From Vagococcus sp. CY52-2 (GTDB lineage Bacteria > Bacillota > Bacilli > Lactobacillales > Vagococcaceae), in contig NZ_CP093384.1 in NCBI RefSeq assembly GCF_022655055.1, positions 1,240,001-1,304,000 on the forward strand: 64,000 nucleotides of DNA, written 5' to 3'. Of the stretch, positions 36,333-46,465 are shown piece by piece. The position numbers and the translations under genes are program-made. A model generated the notes under the pieces. That model was not told where the DNA came from, searched no databases, and saw only the letters and a list, made by a program, of their open reading frames with translations. Position 1 is the stretch's first letter. The number at the start of each line of letters is the position of its first letter.

Positions 36333-36794
36333 CTATTTATCTAACACTTTGATTGATTCAATCGAATCTCCAGGCACTTGTGGTGGTATTGAAAAAGTTA
36401 GAGCTGGTGTTGGGGTCAAAGTGAACTCGATTATTGCCCCATATCTCACTTTATCTTTGTTTTTAGTTTTATCATATAGTTTTTTATCCACATTTAACAC
36501 TACGCCATTAGAATCAAGAACATCATGAATAGCGTCAGGGTCACATACTATATCAACCGACTCAAATGATAAAATAACCGTATCTTTTTCAATAATCGGA
36601 TCCATTGTTAACCTTCCTTCAAAGATGGGACGGCTTTTTTGGTTAGATTCCCTAACAGCTGAAGTTGATGAAGAAATTTCACCAGTTCTTTTAGTAGTTT
36701 GTCCTGCACTTGCTGTAGTATTCACTCCAGATGAGCAACCAGAGATAACAAATACACTACTAATCAACATACTACTTAAGATTATTTTTTTCAT
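36333..36794 (-). CDS. Small lipoprotein of unknown function
   Basis: The 153-residue product starts MKKIILSSMLISSVFVISGC; the lipobox ISGC places the lipidated Cys at position 20, so it is anchored outside the membrane by Lgt. A short Ser/Thr-rich linker precedes a domain of about 100 residues (FEGRLTMDPIIEKDTVILSF to the end), likely beta-rich. I start it at the ATG at 36792-36794 behind GGGGGG; the frame is open 12 codons further up. I do not recognise the family. It is a single gene with its own terminator. Confidence 0.7.
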   Translation of the reverse strand: MKKIILSSMLISSVFVISGCSSGVNTTASAGQTTKRTGEISSSTSAVRESNQKSRPIFEGRLTMDPIIEKDTVILSFESVDIVCDPDAIHDVLDSNGVVLNVDKKLYDKTKNKDKVRYGAIIEFTLTPTPALTFSIPPQVPGDSIESIKVLDK

Positions 36795-36889
36795 TTTACC
36801 CCCCATAACAAACTGATGTCTACAACACAATTTTATATTACATAGTAAATATATCTTTTTTAGTAATAAAGTGTGAAATTTGTGTTAAT

Positions 36890-39226
36890 TTACTTTTTTA
36901 ATAACTTATGAATGACTTTTCGAATAAGATAAAAAATCGGTACTGACACGCTCATTAATGGTAAATACACAAAAGCTAACTGACTGTTATATATGCTTAC
37001 CAGTGAGAAAATGTTATCAAAAAATGTAAAAATGAATAAAAACAATACGATTAAAACACTTAAAAGTTCTATAATCTTTTTCGTCAAAGGCTTAGCTATT
37101 TCCCTAAGAACAATGAAACCAATAAATCCTGTCAATAAGACTGTTACGGTTGATTTTTGTTCATAAGACCACCCTAATATATTTCCTAACACCTCAATCA
37201 ATAAAGTCATAATGACGACTGTTAACCCACTAGCTAGTGGTGGTTCAAATACATTTTTCAAAAAAGTTCCCTTGATCGGCTGCGTATTTGGTCTAAGTGC
37301 TAAAAAGAAAGAGGGTATTCCCACTGTTAAAGCATTAATTGGACTTAATTGAATAGGTTGAAAAGGATATGCTGAACTGACAAAAATATAAATTGCTGCT
37401 AAAAACAATGAATAAACTGTTTTAGTCAAGTACAGAGAAGACACTCGTTGAATATTGTTAATAACTTGTCTTCCCTCTAATACAACATCTATCATGGAAT
37501 CAAAATTAGAATCTAATAAAACGAAATCAGCAATCCCCTTTGCAGCGTCACTCCCATTTGCCATAACGATGCTACAATCAGCTTGTTTTAACGCTAAAAT
37601 ATCATTCACTCCGTCTCCTGTCATCCCGACAACATGATTTTCTTCCTGAAGTGCTATGACTAGCTTTTTCTTTTGTTCTGGTGAAACTCGCCCAAAAATA
37701 CGGTGTGTCTTCACAATTTCCGGAATTTTCTCATCTGGTACTTTACTCATATCAATTGATTCTTCATCATGCGATACGCCAGATCGTTTAGCTATCTGTG
37801 AGACCGTTTCTGGATGGTCTCCAGATATAATACATATATCCACTTTCTCCTGCTTAAAATAATCAAGCGTCTGAGGTGCTTCTGGTCTAATTTCATCTTC
37901 AAGGTAAATAAATCCTAATAATTCTAATTGATCTGGTAATACCTGGGATATCTCAATATCATTACTTTTAGCCACCGCAATAATTCGTAATCCTTTTTCA
38001 AAAGCCAATCCCATTTTTTTAGTTTGATCTTCAGAAAAGTCTTCAAATAAATACTCAGGGGCTCCCATAAAATACGTACCGTTTTCTTGAAATGTAATAG
38101 CACTCCATTTTCTCGCTGAAGAGAAAGGTATCTGTTTGACCGGCTTAAGTAAATTTTCGTCGCTTTGATTAAAATAGTTCATTAAAGCTAGTCCAGTCGC
38201 ATTATCTTCATTCAACCCTTTAATCATTGAACCAACTAAAATAGAAAAGGTTTCATCTGTCAAATGAGTTGTGTCCACTGTATCATATTCTACAACTTTT
38301 AGTTGTCCGCTTGTTAACGTTCCTGTTTTATCTAAACAAAGAACGTCTACTCTAGCCAATGTTTCTATAGCACCCATTGTTTGTACCAACACTTGCCTAC
38401 GACTTAATTTGATAACACCAACAGCTAGTGCAACAGTTGTTAATAAAATAAGGCCTTCTGGAATCATCCCCATAATGGCTGCTGTACTGCCTAAAATCGC
38501 TTCATTCAACTGAGTTCCACTTGTTAAACTGGTTATCATTAAAATAGCACCGATTGGTATGATTACCATGGTAAGCAAACGGATTAGACGATTCATCAAC
38601 AGAATTAATTCACTATAAATGCCTTTAGTTTGCTTGGCTTCCATACTAAGTTTGTAGTTATAACTATCTTCTCCAACGTGCGTTGCTTGCATCACCCCAC
38701 TACCACTGACAATATAACTTCCTGAATAAACAGAAGACCCAATAGTTTTTATGATAGGATCAGATTCACCAGTTAATTGAGACTCATCACATTCCATTCC
38801 TTCAGTATCTAAAATAGTTCCATCTACAACAATTTGCTGTCCACGTTTAACTATGATTAAATCATCTTTGACAACCTCATTTTGTGGAATATCAAATATT
38901 TGATGATTTCTTATTACCATTACTTTTGATTCACTAAGTAAGCTTAACCGATCAATATTATTTTTCGCTTTGATTTCTTGATAAACGCCAACTAAAGTAT
39001 TGGATACAATCACACCCAAAAACAGTAAATTTTTATAACTTCCAGTATAGATAATAAAACCAGCTATGACTAAATTAATAAAATTAAATAATGTAAAACT
39101 ATTCTCAAATAGAATCTGTTTAAATGAACGTGTTGTCTTAGGGATTGCTTGATTTACTTCTCCTCTAGCTATTCTATTTAACACTTCTTCATCTGTCAGT
39201 CCTGGATAGGATTTTCTTTTTGACAT
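36890..39226 (-). CDS. P-type cation ATPase, CtpE-like
   Basis: The 778-residue pump has an actuator domain with LTGESDPI, a phosphorylation motif CLDKTGTLTSG, a hinge MTGDGVNDILALK, and about eight to ten TM helices. The ion-site helix reads IMGMIPEGLILLTTVALAVG, as in mycobacterial CtpE, and the N-terminal cytosolic extension is short. CtpE is reported as a Ca2+ importer. It is shorter than the pump at 39976 and lacks its riboswitch. Specificity is inferred from the family only. Confidence 0.82.
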   Translation of the reverse strand: MSKRKSYPGLTDEEVLNRIARGEVNQAIPKTTRSFKQILFENSFTLFNFINLVIAGFIIYTGSYKNLLFLGVIVSNTLVGVYQEIKAKNNIDRLSLLSESKVMVIRNHQIFDIPQNEVVKDDLIIVKRGQQIVVDGTILDTEGMECDESQLTGESDPIIKTIGSSVYSGSYIVSGSGVMQATHVGEDSYNYKLSMEAKQTKGIYSELILLMNRLIRLLTMVIIPIGAILMITSLTSGTQLNEAILGSTAAIMGMIPEGLILLTTVALAVGVIKLSRRQVLVQTMGAIETLARVDVLCLDKTGTLTSGQLKVVEYDTVDTTHLTDETFSILVGSMIKGLNEDNATGLALMNYFNQSDENLLKPVKQIPFSSARKWSAITFQENGTYFMGAPEYLFEDFSEDQTKKMGLAFEKGLRIIAVAKSNDIEISQVLPDQLELLGFIYLEDEIRPEAPQTLDYFKQEKVDICIISGDHPETVSQIAKRSGVSHDEESIDMSKVPDEKIPEIVKTHRIFGRVSPEQKKKLVIALQEENHVVGMTGDGVNDILALKQADCSIVMANGSDAAKGIADFVLLDSNFDSMIDVVLEGRQVINNIQRVSSLYLTKTVYSLFLAAIYIFVSSAYPFQPIQLSPINALTVGIPSFFLALRPNTQPIKGTFLKNVFEPPLASGLTVVIMTLLIEVLGNILGWSYEQKSTVTVLLTGFIGFIVLREIAKPLTKKIIELLSVLIVLFLFIFTFFDNIFSLVSIYNSQLAFVYLPLMSVSVPIFYLIRKVIHKLLKK

Positions 39227-39323
39227 ATCATCCCACTCCTAACACTTGTTATACAATAAGAATACCATTTATTAAAAAAACTGTCTGCTTGAGACACTAA
39301 ATTTTTCACTATTTAGATATAGT

Positions 39324-39356
39324 TAAAAAAGAGACGATCTCTCATCTCTTTTTAAC
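39324..39356. terminator. Intrinsic terminator after the 147-residue hypothetical gene
   Basis: AAAAAGAGA and TCTCTTTTT pair around a loop of about 10 bases with A and T runs; it abuts the stop of the gene at 39356. Confidence 0.65.
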
Positions 39357-39799
39357 TACTTATTCAAAATAATTTGAGTAATACGTTGAATACAGAATGA
39401 AATACCATCAGTTGCTGCATCTTGTTTAAGCTCTGACACATCAAATACTTCACTATCAACTCTAGCATTTTCAGCATCAATCGAATCAATCATTTCTTGA
39501 CAGCCTTCAACATATTCTTTAAATGCTTTTTCCAATTTTTTATGAATTCCTAAAACTCTAACAGGTGCTTTTAGGTGGCTCAAAGTGTTTTCCATTACCC
39601 TATATTCTTCTGTGCCTTCAGAAAAACGGCTCTTAATATCTGTTAATTGTTCAACCGTCAAATCTGATAAATTTCCCTCATCAATTGCCGTACGAATAAT
39701 TTCATATGACGGATTCATTTTTTCTCCCACTTTTTCAGATTCAGTCACAATGGCATTAATTACTTGTAAATATTGCCCTATATTTGGTTTCTTCAACAT
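39356..39799 (-). CDS. Conserved hypothetical helical protein
   Basis: This 147-residue protein is soluble and predicted mostly helical, opening MLKKPNIGQYLQVINAIVTE and holding a few short charged helices; a single Cys is near the end (ISFCIQRI). I recognise no domain. AGAGGGG precedes the ATG. It stands alone between two P-type ATPase genes, each unit closed by its own terminator, so no operon partner hints at its role. Confidence 0.65.
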   Translation of the reverse strand: MLKKPNIGQYLQVINAIVTESEKVGEKMNPSYEIIRTAIDEGNLSDLTVEQLTDIKSRFSEGTEEYRVMENTLSHLKAPVRVLGIHKKLEKAFKEYVEGCQEMIDSIDAENARVDSEVFDVSELKQDAATDGISFCIQRITQIILNK

Positions 39800-39937
39800 A
39801 ATTCCCCTCTTTCAACCATTCTTATTTATTTTACCTTTTTTAAATAAATGTTAAAGGATCAGTTACAATAACTCTACTAGACATTGCAACACATTAATTC
39901 AATATTATATAGATACCTTTAGTTTGTCAATAAAAAC

Positions 39938-39972
39938 AAAAAACTATCCAAAAGAGATTGGATAGTTTTAAT
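39938..39972. terminator. Intrinsic terminator of the Mn/Ca P-type ATPase gene
   Basis: AAAACTATCC and GGATAGTTTT pair perfectly around a 10-base loop just after the ATPase stop. Confidence 0.8.
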
Positions 39973-39975
39973 GTC

Positions 39976-42648
39976 CTATTTATAAATTGTTTTTCTTTGA
40001 ACCCATTTGACACATTCTACAATTGGTAGAATAGCAAATGATCCAATAAATACAGCTAACCATTGATGTCCATCTAAATGAGCCACTTTAAACAAATCAT
40101 TAAATCCAGGTATCACAATTGTAGATGCTAGTAAAACAAATGAAAGTAAAATCGCGTAATTGAAGATTTTATTTCTAAATGCTCCTACTTTAAAGATTGA
40201 TTCATGAACAGATTTTACGTTAAAGGCATGGATTAATTGAATTAATCCCAGTGTAGCATAAGACATCGTTAACGCATCTGCATGGATAGCATCATAACTT
40301 GAGTGAACCGGGTTATTAATGGCATACATGTACACACCAAGTGTCAATCCTGCTTCTAAAATCCCCTGATAAATAATACTACTCATAACACCACCTGAAA
40401 AGAAGTCTGAATCTCGACCACGTGGTTTGTGTTTCATAATACCTTTTTCAGCAGGTTCCAATCCTAATGCAATCGCTGGGAATGTATCAGTTACTACGTT
40501 TATCCATAATAAGTGGACTGGTAATAATGTATCCCAACCGAGCATTGTCGCAATAAATAAAGTTAAAACTTCCCCTAAGTTTGCAGCAAGTAAGTATTGA
40601 ACTGTTTTTTGAATGTTTGAAAATACTTTACGTCCTTCTTCAACGGCAACGATAATAGTGGAGAAGTTATCATCAGCTAAGACCATATCACTTGCACCTT
40701 TAGATACTTCCGTACCAGTAATACCCATACCTATACCAATATCAGCAGTTTTAAGAGCTGGTGCATCGTTTACTCCGTCTCCAGTCATCGCCACTACTTT
40801 TCCATCTTTTTGCCATGCTTTAACAATACGTACTTTATGTTCAGGTGACACTCTAGCGTAAACGGAATATTGTTCAATAGAATTAGCTAGTTGCTCATCT
40901 GACATATTATTCAATTCGCCACCAGTAATAACAGCATCATGTTGACCTTCTTTTAAAATACCGAGACGCACAGCGATTGCTTCAGCAGTGTCTTTATGGT
41001 CACCAGTAATCATAATTGGACGAATACCAGCTTCTTTGGCAACACGTACAGCTTCAGCTGCTTCTTTACGTTCTGGGTCAATCATCCCGACTAAACCTGA
41101 GAAGATTAAATCTGTCTCAACAGTTTCACTTGTTAATTCACTTGGAATCTCATCTACAATTTTATAAGCCATAGCAAGTACACGTAATGCCTGCGTCGCT
41201 AATTGTTTATTAGTCTTTAAAATCAAATCTTCTTCTGATTTATCCATTGGTTTAATGTCGCCATTGACGTCATAGTTTGTACAACGTTTCAATAATTCAT
41301 CAGGCGCACCCTTTACAGCTACAAAGAAACGACCGTCAGGTAATTTATGGAATGTCGACATTAATTTTCTATCAGAATCAAATGGTACTTCGGCTAAACG
41401 TGGTTCGTCTTTTAATTTTGATGCAATATCATAACCACGGTCTTCACCATATTTAATTAAAGCAGTTTCTGTTGGGTCACCAATTAATGTGCCATCGTCA
41501 GAAATTTTTGTATCATTACAAAATGTCATGATTTTTAATGTGGTATTGTCTAAGGGGATATCTTTTGAATCACGTATTGATTTATTATTTGTAAAGACTT
41601 CCTCAACTGTCATTTGGTTTAACGTCAATGTACCAGTTTTATCTGAACAGATAATATCAGTACTACCTAATGTTTCAACAGCTGGTAATTTTCTAACTAA
41701 CGCATTACGTTTAGCCATTTTTTGTGTTCCTAAAGCTAAAATAATCGTTACAATCGCTGGTAATCCTTCTGGAATCGCAGCAACGGCTAATGATACAGAT
41801 GTTAATAACATTTCCATCCAATCATGGCCACCACGTAACATCCCAACACCAAACATCACAATACAGATAAAAATAATAGCAATTGATAATACTTTACCTA
41901 ATTTATTTAGGTTTTCTTTCAATGGTGTATTCGTTTCGTCAGCTTGAGCTAACATGTTAGCAATTTTACCAACTTCGGTGTTCATACCTGTACCAGTTAC
42001 CACACCAACTCCACGACCATATGTCACATTACTATTCATATAAGCCATATTGATTCGATCACCAATACCAATATCTTCTTTTTCTAACACAACTGCTTCT
42101 TTTTCAACGGGGACAGACTCACCAGTTAAGGCTGCTTCTTCAATTTTTAACGACGCTGTTTCAATCAAACGCATATCAGCTGGAATCACATCACCTGCTT
42201 CAAGTAACACAATATCACCAGGCACTAAATCTGTACTTTTCACTGTTTTAGTTGTATTATCACGACGTACATTAGCATTTGGTGTGGACATATCTTTCAA
42301 TGCTTCAATTGCTTCTTCTGCTTTTGACTCTTGGAAAACACCAAATATCGCCATGATGAAAACTACAACAATAATCATAACCGCTTCAACTTGATCCCCC
42401 ATGAAAAATGAAAGAACAGCTGCTGCTAATAAAATAATAATCATAAAATCTTTGAACTGGTCTAAAAATTTACTAAATAAACTTTTTTTCTTTCCCTCAT
42501 CCAATTGATTATGACCATACTCCTTAAGGCGTTTTTCCACCTCCGTAGCACTCAACCCATTAGGAGTTGATTGCAATTTTTCTAACACTTGTTTCTCATC
42601 TTCAACATAAAATGCATCGTTCAACTGCTTCTTTTTTTGCTCTGACAT
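39976..42648 (-). CDS. P2-type cation-exporting ATPase under a Mn2+ riboswitch
   Basis: The 890-residue pump is of the SERCA/PMR1 (PMCA-type) branch: N-terminal cation-ATPase domain, actuator LTGESVPVEK, ion-site helix AIPEGLPAIVTI, phosphorylation site CSDKTGTLTLNQ, hinge MTGDGVNDAPALK, and ten TM helices. By protein family alone it would be called a calcium ATPase (like Listeria LMCA1). The yybP-ykoY aptamer upstream, however, points to manganese: pneumococcal MgtA and lactococcal YoaB, of the same family, are controlled by this riboswitch and relieve Mn2+ excess. I favour Mn2+ (and possibly Ca2+) export. AAAGGAGG precedes the ATG. Confidence 0.9.
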   Translation of the reverse strand: MSEQKKKQLNDAFYVEDEKQVLEKLQSTPNGLSATEVEKRLKEYGHNQLDEGKKKSLFSKFLDQFKDFMIIILLAAAVLSFFMGDQVEAVMIIVVVFIMAIFGVFQESKAEEAIEALKDMSTPNANVRRDNTTKTVKSTDLVPGDIVLLEAGDVIPADMRLIETASLKIEEAALTGESVPVEKEAVVLEKEDIGIGDRINMAYMNSNVTYGRGVGVVTGTGMNTEVGKIANMLAQADETNTPLKENLNKLGKVLSIAIIFICIVMFGVGMLRGGHDWMEMLLTSVSLAVAAIPEGLPAIVTIILALGTQKMAKRNALVRKLPAVETLGSTDIICSDKTGTLTLNQMTVEEVFTNNKSIRDSKDIPLDNTTLKIMTFCNDTKISDDGTLIGDPTETALIKYGEDRGYDIASKLKDEPRLAEVPFDSDRKLMSTFHKLPDGRFFVAVKGAPDELLKRCTNYDVNGDIKPMDKSEEDLILKTNKQLATQALRVLAMAYKIVDEIPSELTSETVETDLIFSGLVGMIDPERKEAAEAVRVAKEAGIRPIMITGDHKDTAEAIAVRLGILKEGQHDAVITGGELNNMSDEQLANSIEQYSVYARVSPEHKVRIVKAWQKDGKVVAMTGDGVNDAPALKTADIGIGMGITGTEVSKGASDMVLADDNFSTIIVAVEEGRKVFSNIQKTVQYLLAANLGEVLTLFIATMLGWDTLLPVHLLWINVVTDTFPAIALGLEPAEKGIMKHKPRGRDSDFFSGGVMSSIIYQGILEAGLTLGVYMYAINNPVHSSYDAIHADALTMSYATLGLIQLIHAFNVKSVHESIFKVGAFRNKIFNYAILLSFVLLASTIVIPGFNDLFKVAHLDGHQWLAVFIGSFAILPIVECVKWVQRKTIYK

Positions 42649-42689
42649 CTCTTTTCCTCCTTTTATTTGTCGCTATACATAAGTCAAAT

Positions 42690-42728
42690 AAAAAAAGACC
42701 TATGTATGCTTAACTACATACATAAGTC
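42690..42728 (-). terminator. Riboswitch expression-platform terminator
   Basis: On the minus strand AGACTTATGTATG pairs with CATACATAGGTCT and is followed by seven T. Its 5' arm is the same segment (GAGACTTATG) that closes the aptamer, so aptamer and terminator exclude each other and Mn2+ should turn the gene on. Confidence 0.85.
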
Positions 42729-42816
42729 TCACTATTTAAGGTAACACCAGAAATGCGTCGTGATTTCGATTGGTGGCATTACCGCAGTATGTAGAACTGC
42801 CAGTTACTCCCTTATG
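42721..42816 (-). promoter_or_regulatory. yybP-ykoY (manganese) riboswitch aptamer
   Basis: On the minus strand CATAAGGGAGTAACTGG opens the element and TAGTGAGACTTATG closes it; the outer arms CATAAG and CTTATG pair. GGGAGTA near the 5' side and GAGAC near the 3' side are hallmarks of the family, with two internal stem regions between (CTGGCAGT and GGTAATGCCACC areas). A terminator follows directly and a P-type ATPase gene lies downstream, a known arrangement. Confidence 0.78.
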
Positions 42817-42830
42817 AATAATTCCACTTG

Positions 42831-42859
42831 ATTATATCATGAAAATTTTTAACTTACAA
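42831..42859 (-). promoter_or_regulatory. Predicted promoter of the riboswitch-ATPase transcript
   Basis: On the minus strand TTGTAA (42854-42859) and a perfect TATAAT (42831-42836) have a 17-base spacer, about 15 bases before the aptamer. Confidence 0.7.
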
Positions 42860-42890
42860 TTAATTCACTATTTTCTTAAAAAATTCATGA

Positions 42891-44768
42891 TTATGATTCG
42901 ACATTAAACATTTGTTGACCATATTTTTCACCAGAAACCAAATCATAAACCATTAACTGATAGTCCTCATAGAGCTCTCTTTCTTCTTTAGTAAAAGATA
43001 CTTCTTTTTCCCATTTTCCATTTACATAATACATTTGTTTTTCAAATGCCGGAAGAATTTTTTGTAACTCCAATAACATGGCATTGAATCCTGTCTGCTC
43101 AACAGATGAAAAATCGGTAATCAAGCTAGAAAAATAAAATGGGCTCATCACTTCTTGGTGATGAATCGTTTTATTTAAAGTATCATAAATTAAATACTCT
43201 GTTAAATGTGTTGTAAATGGATTATTTTTTTCTACAATATTGTCTGGGTAAATTGACGGTAAATGATCCCCCCAGAAAACCACAATTGTCTGTCTATCTA
43301 ATTTATTAATGTCCTCAATAAATTGTTTCAATGCGTTTGATGTGTATGAAATATCTAACGCATAATTATCAATTGAGGCGCTAGATGCTAAGTTCGTTAA
43401 TGTATAAGGTGAATCCGTGTATTTATTATTATATGGCATATGCGTTTGCATTGTCACAAGATGGACAAAAGACGCTTTATCAGATTTCTCCATTACATCT
43501 AGCACTTCACTAAACGCTGAGGCATCTGAAATATAACCATTATTTGACAACCTTTCCTTATGAGTCATGGTATTTTCATCTAAAAACCGATTAAATCCAA
43601 GAACATTGTAAACATCTTTGCGTTTATACATGGATGTATTGTAAGGATGGATAGCTACTGTTTGATAATCCTGTTGTTTTAAACTCGAGACAATCGATGG
43701 AAATTCCGTTTTCTTAGGTAACATCATAGTATATGGTGTCGTCATTTGAGGGTTAAGTAATCCCATTGAAATTCCTGTCAATGCTTCAAATTCGATATTT
43801 GCTGTCCCACCACCATAGTTTTGCGACAACATCTCGCCAGAATAAACAGACTGTCGTGCCACACTCCTAAAATCAGTAATAGGACTTTTATTTAATTTAA
43901 TGCCATCTAACTTTTCAGGATCAGAAAAACTTTCAGACATAATAAATACCACATTAGGTTTTTCCTTGTTTTTCTTTTTAGCGTTATTCTCTTTTGCTTT
44001 TGTATCATATTTTTTGACGATTTTGTCGATTGTTTCTTTCGAATAATTTTTTGGTTTATCCATGGCTTCAACTTTTAAATTATATAAAAAGCCACCCATA
44101 AAACCTGTATTATAGTAGTTCATTTTTTGACTATATGGAATCCATAGCGCAGTTTTATTGTACTCTTTTCGTAATAGATTGTTTGGTTGGTTAAATAAAC
44201 TGGCATAAAATAGCCCTGCGATTGAGACAACAAAACATACTAAACGAATGACTTGTTGACGTTTACTTAAACGAATTGAGCGATATAAGGCGTAGACTAG
44301 TCCTGCTAATGCTAAAAATATCAGCACTAACGTTAAAATAAAATACGTATTTCCAATGATATCTTTCATCATCGTAAACTCAAAAATCATTTTTAAATCA
44401 TCTGGGTAGATAGGTTCCATCCTCAATGCCATTTTCTGACTGTTAGCAATACCAAGTAACCCAATACTCGTGATATAAATGATATTTCCCATTAAAAATG
44501 ACCCACTCAGACTAATAAGAAACATATCTAAAAATAGTAATACAAGCGTTCCTAGTAAAAATTTCTCAACATGCCACTCCAACGCAAACTTCCACGCAAG
44601 CGAGAAGCTCCAAGTATTTTGACTTAATTGTAAATAGAAATTACTTAAGTAAACAATGATTAAAGTTAGTAAGATTTTGGTAATTGGACTAGTAAAAATC
44701 CTTCTTAGCCATGATTTTTTTTGGGTTTGCTCTACTCGTCTTTGAACCCTTGATTCTATTTTACCCAA
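42891..44768 (-). CDS. LTA synthase family protein (sulfatase-fold phosphoglycerol transferase)
   Basis: The 625-residue protein has five TM helices in its first 195 residues, then an extracellular sulfatase-type domain (about 270-590). Key residues are the metal-binding Glu279 in FIMSESFSD, nucleophile Thr322 in [14 protein letters not shown] and WGDHLPS. It polymerises or transfers glycerol phosphate from phosphatidylglycerol in related enzymes. It starts at a TTG (44766-44768), eight bases after AGGAG, and overlaps the nadE tail by 13 bases. It resembles the LtaS-like paralogues more than LtaS itself; the native product is unknown. Confidence 0.85.
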   Translation of the reverse strand: MGKIESRVQRRVEQTQKKSWLRRIFTSPITKILLTLIIVYLSNFYLQLSQNTWSFSLAWKFALEWHVEKFLLGTLVLLFLDMFLISLSGSFLMGNIIYITSIGLLGIANSQKMALRMEPIYPDDLKMIFEFTMMKDIIGNTYFILTLVLIFLALAGLVYALYRSIRLSKRQQVIRLVCFVVSIAGLFYASLFNQPNNLLRKEYNKTALWIPYSQKMNYYNTGFMGGFLYNLKVEAMDKPKNYSKETIDKIVKKYDTKAKENNAKKKNKEKPNVVFIMSESFSDPEKLDGIKLNKSPITDFRSVARQSVYSGEMLSQNYGGGTANIEFEALTGISMGLLNPQMTTPYTMMLPKKTEFPSIVSSLKQQDYQTVAIHPYNTSMYKRKDVYNVLGFNRFLDENTMTHKERLSNNGYISDASAFSEVLDVMEKSDKASFVHLVTMQTHMPYNNKYTDSPYTLTNLASSASIDNYALDISYTSNALKQFIEDINKLDRQTIVVFWGDHLPSIYPDNIVEKNNPFTTHLTEYLIYDTLNKTIHHQEVMSPFYFSSLITDFSSVEQTGFNAMLLELQKILPAFEKQMYYVNGKWEKEVSFTKEERELYEDYQLMVYDLVSGEKYGQQMFNVES

Positions 44769-45589
44769 AACGTGTCTCCTAACGTAATCGGTAAATGACG
44801 TTTATGTTCTGACTTTTGATACCATCTCTCAATTGTTTCTCTATCTTTATCACTAACTTCTTTACCTTCTAAGTAATCATCAATTGCCTCATAAGTCACA
44901 CCTAAAGCATCTTCATCGGCTATCATTGGTCTATTTTCTTCTAAATCAGCTGTTGGAATTTTCTCATACAATGATTTATCAGCACCCAGTTCTTTTAGCA
45001 AGGCTTTTCCTTGTCTTTTGTTTAATCCAAATAAAGGTAAAATATCTGCTGCGCCATCACCAAATTTGGTAAAAAAACCTGTTAGATTTTCAGCGGCATG
45101 ATCTGTCCCAATTACCGCGCCACTTCTTTGACCGGCCACCGCATATTGCGATACCATTCTTTGACGAGCTTTAATATTTCCTTTATTAAAATCACTCACC
45201 ACGATATTTGAACCTTCATTTAATTCTTTCACTAAAGCATCCACGCTAGATTTTATATTTATAACTAATGACTCATCTGGTTGAATAAAATGTAATGACT
45301 TTTGTGCGTCATCTTCATCTTTTTGCACGCCATAAGGCAAACGAACGGCAATAAATTTATAATCAGTATCACCAGTTTCTTCACGTAATTCACTGATTGC
45401 TAGTTGTGCTAGTTTACCTGCTAAAGTAGAGTCTTGTCCGCCGCTAATACCTAAAACATACGTTTTTAAAAATGGGTGCGCTAACATGTAGTCTTTTAAA
45501 AAGGCGACACGTATGGCAATTTCTTCCTTAGCTTTTATATATGGCTTAACTTGTAAATTCCTTATAATCAATTGTTGTAACTCTGTCAT
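44756..45589 (-). CDS. nadE: NAD+ synthase (ammonia-dependent)
   Basis: The 277-residue enzyme amidates deamido-NAD+ with ammonia and ATP. The PP-loop is [15 protein letters not shown], and [26 protein letters not shown] is conserved. No glutaminase domain, so it is the ammonia-dependent short form. I start it at the ATG at 45587-45589, eight bases past GGAG; an ATG two codons earlier is too close. The nicotinate phosphoribosyltransferase gene often next to it is absent here; instead an LTA synthase gene overlaps it. Confidence 0.94.
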   Translation of the reverse strand: MTELQQLIIRNLQVKPYIKAKEEIAIRVAFLKDYMLAHPFLKTYVLGISGGQDSTLAGKLAQLAISELREETGDTDYKFIAVRLPYGVQKDEDDAQKSLHFIQPDESLVINIKSSVDALVKELNEGSNIVVSDFNKGNIKARQRMVSQYAVAGQRSGAVIGTDHAAENLTGFFTKFGDGAADILPLFGLNKRQGKALLKELGADKSLYEKIPTADLEENRPMIADEDALGVTYEAIDDYLEGKEVSDKDRETIERWYQKSEHKRHLPITLGDTFWVK

Positions 45590-45649
45590 ATCCATCTCTC
45601 CTTACATTTAACCCCTATTTTACCATAAAAAAAAATAAATGACATACTA

Positions 45650-46045
45650 TCATTTGTTTACTTTAGTAAATTTTGATAAAAAATTACTAGAAACGTTTTG
45701 TCTTAATTTTTCGATAGGTAACCAAAATATAATTTGACTTTGGGTCAATTTGGGTAATACTTCCTGTTCACTTATCTCAGCACGATATAAAAATACTGTT
45801 TCGGTTCGTTCAACATGTTGATGAGTTGTTTGCTCAATAATATCGACATATTCAATTGTTTCAAATGATAAACCTAATATATCTTTACCATATCTTTCAA
45901 TTGCTTCAAGTGTTGTTTCTGCAAATTCAGGTTGGACTTCAAGAAGATGTTTATCACCATCTTTATTAGTGGTAACCAAACAATGATCATTATGTTCAAT
46001 CCATATTACTATTTTAAACGGTTGATTATTTGTTGAACAATTCAT
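45650..46045 (-). CDS. Hypothetical protein, possibly a degenerate Nudix fold
   Basis: The 131-residue protein reads like a Nudix hydrolase in strand order (FKIVIWIEHNDHCLVTTNK; ETVFLYRAEI; IIFWLPIEKL), but the catalytic Nudix box REXXEE is missing: the matching helix is EFAETTLEAIERYGKDILG. I start it at the ATG at 46043-46045, eight bases past AAAGGA; 20 upstream codons are open but lie in the rpmE2 terminator. If the fold is right, it should not be a pyrophosphohydrolase of the usual type. The assignment is weak. Confidence 0.5.
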   Translation of the reverse strand: MNCSTNNQPFKIVIWIEHNDHCLVTTNKDGDKHLLEVQPEFAETTLEAIERYGKDILGLSFETIEYVDIIEQTTHQHVERTETVFLYRAEISEQEVLPKLTQSQIIFWLPIEKLRQNVSSNFLSKFTKVNK

Positions 46046-46061
46046 TTCACCAATCCTTTCA

Positions 46062-46102
46062 ATAAAAAAAGACTCCTGATAAAATACCAGAAATCTTTTC
46101 GA
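46062..46102 (-). terminator. Intrinsic terminator downstream of rpmE2
   Basis: On the minus strand AAAGATTTCTGGT pairs with ATCAGGAGTCTTT (some G-T) and is followed by TTTTTTT. It lies ahead of the 131-residue gene's ribosome-binding site. Confidence 0.7.
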
Positions 46103-46111
46103 CACTGAAGA

Positions 46112-46375
46112 CTATTCTGCAGCGTTTTCGTCTTTGAGACCATATTTTTTGTTGAAACGATCCACACGTCCGTCTGCTTGTGTAAATTTTTGACGTCCAG
46201 TATAGAATGGATGTGAATCTGAAGTGATTTCCACACGAATAACTGGATATGTGTTACCATCTTCCCATTCAATTGTTTCTTCAGATGTTTTAGTTGATCC
46301 AGATAAGAATTTGAACCCTGTTTGTGAGTCCATAAATACTACTGGATGATATTCTGGATGAATTCCTTGTTTCAT
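46112..46375 (-). CDS. rpmE2: 50S ribosomal protein L31 type B
   Basis: The 87-residue protein begins [16 protein letters not shown] and lacks the CxxC zinc site of the primary L31, so it is the zinc-independent type B form, with [16 protein letters not shown] and [27 protein letters not shown] place the start at the ATG at 46373-46375, after AAGGAGAGA. It lies just after rho, the usual order rho-rpmE2. No clear Zur box was seen upstream. Confidence 0.95.
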   Translation of the reverse strand: MKQGIHPEYHPVVFMDSQTGFKFLSGSTKTSEETIEWEDGNTYPVIRVEITSDSHPFYTGRQKFTQADGRVDRFNKKYGLKDENAAE

Positions 46376-46465
46376 ATTTCTCTCTCCTTTGCCCTGATTC
46401 ATGTGCTGAAACAGAGTTATTATTACAACGATACTATATTAACATGTTCAATGATTTTTAGCAAT

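Noticed and set aside
41489-41947. 152-codon plus-strand frame
   Set aside because: Antisense to the riboswitch-controlled ATPase gene; no start signal and no recognisable protein.
46042-46272. 76-codon minus-strand frame inside rpmE2
   Set aside because: Runs out of frame through rpmE2 and its terminator; no independent support.
46376-46465. Zur box upstream of rpmE2
   Set aside because: The zinc-free L31 is often Zur-controlled, but the best candidate (around TATCGTTGTAATAATAAC) does not fit the palindrome.
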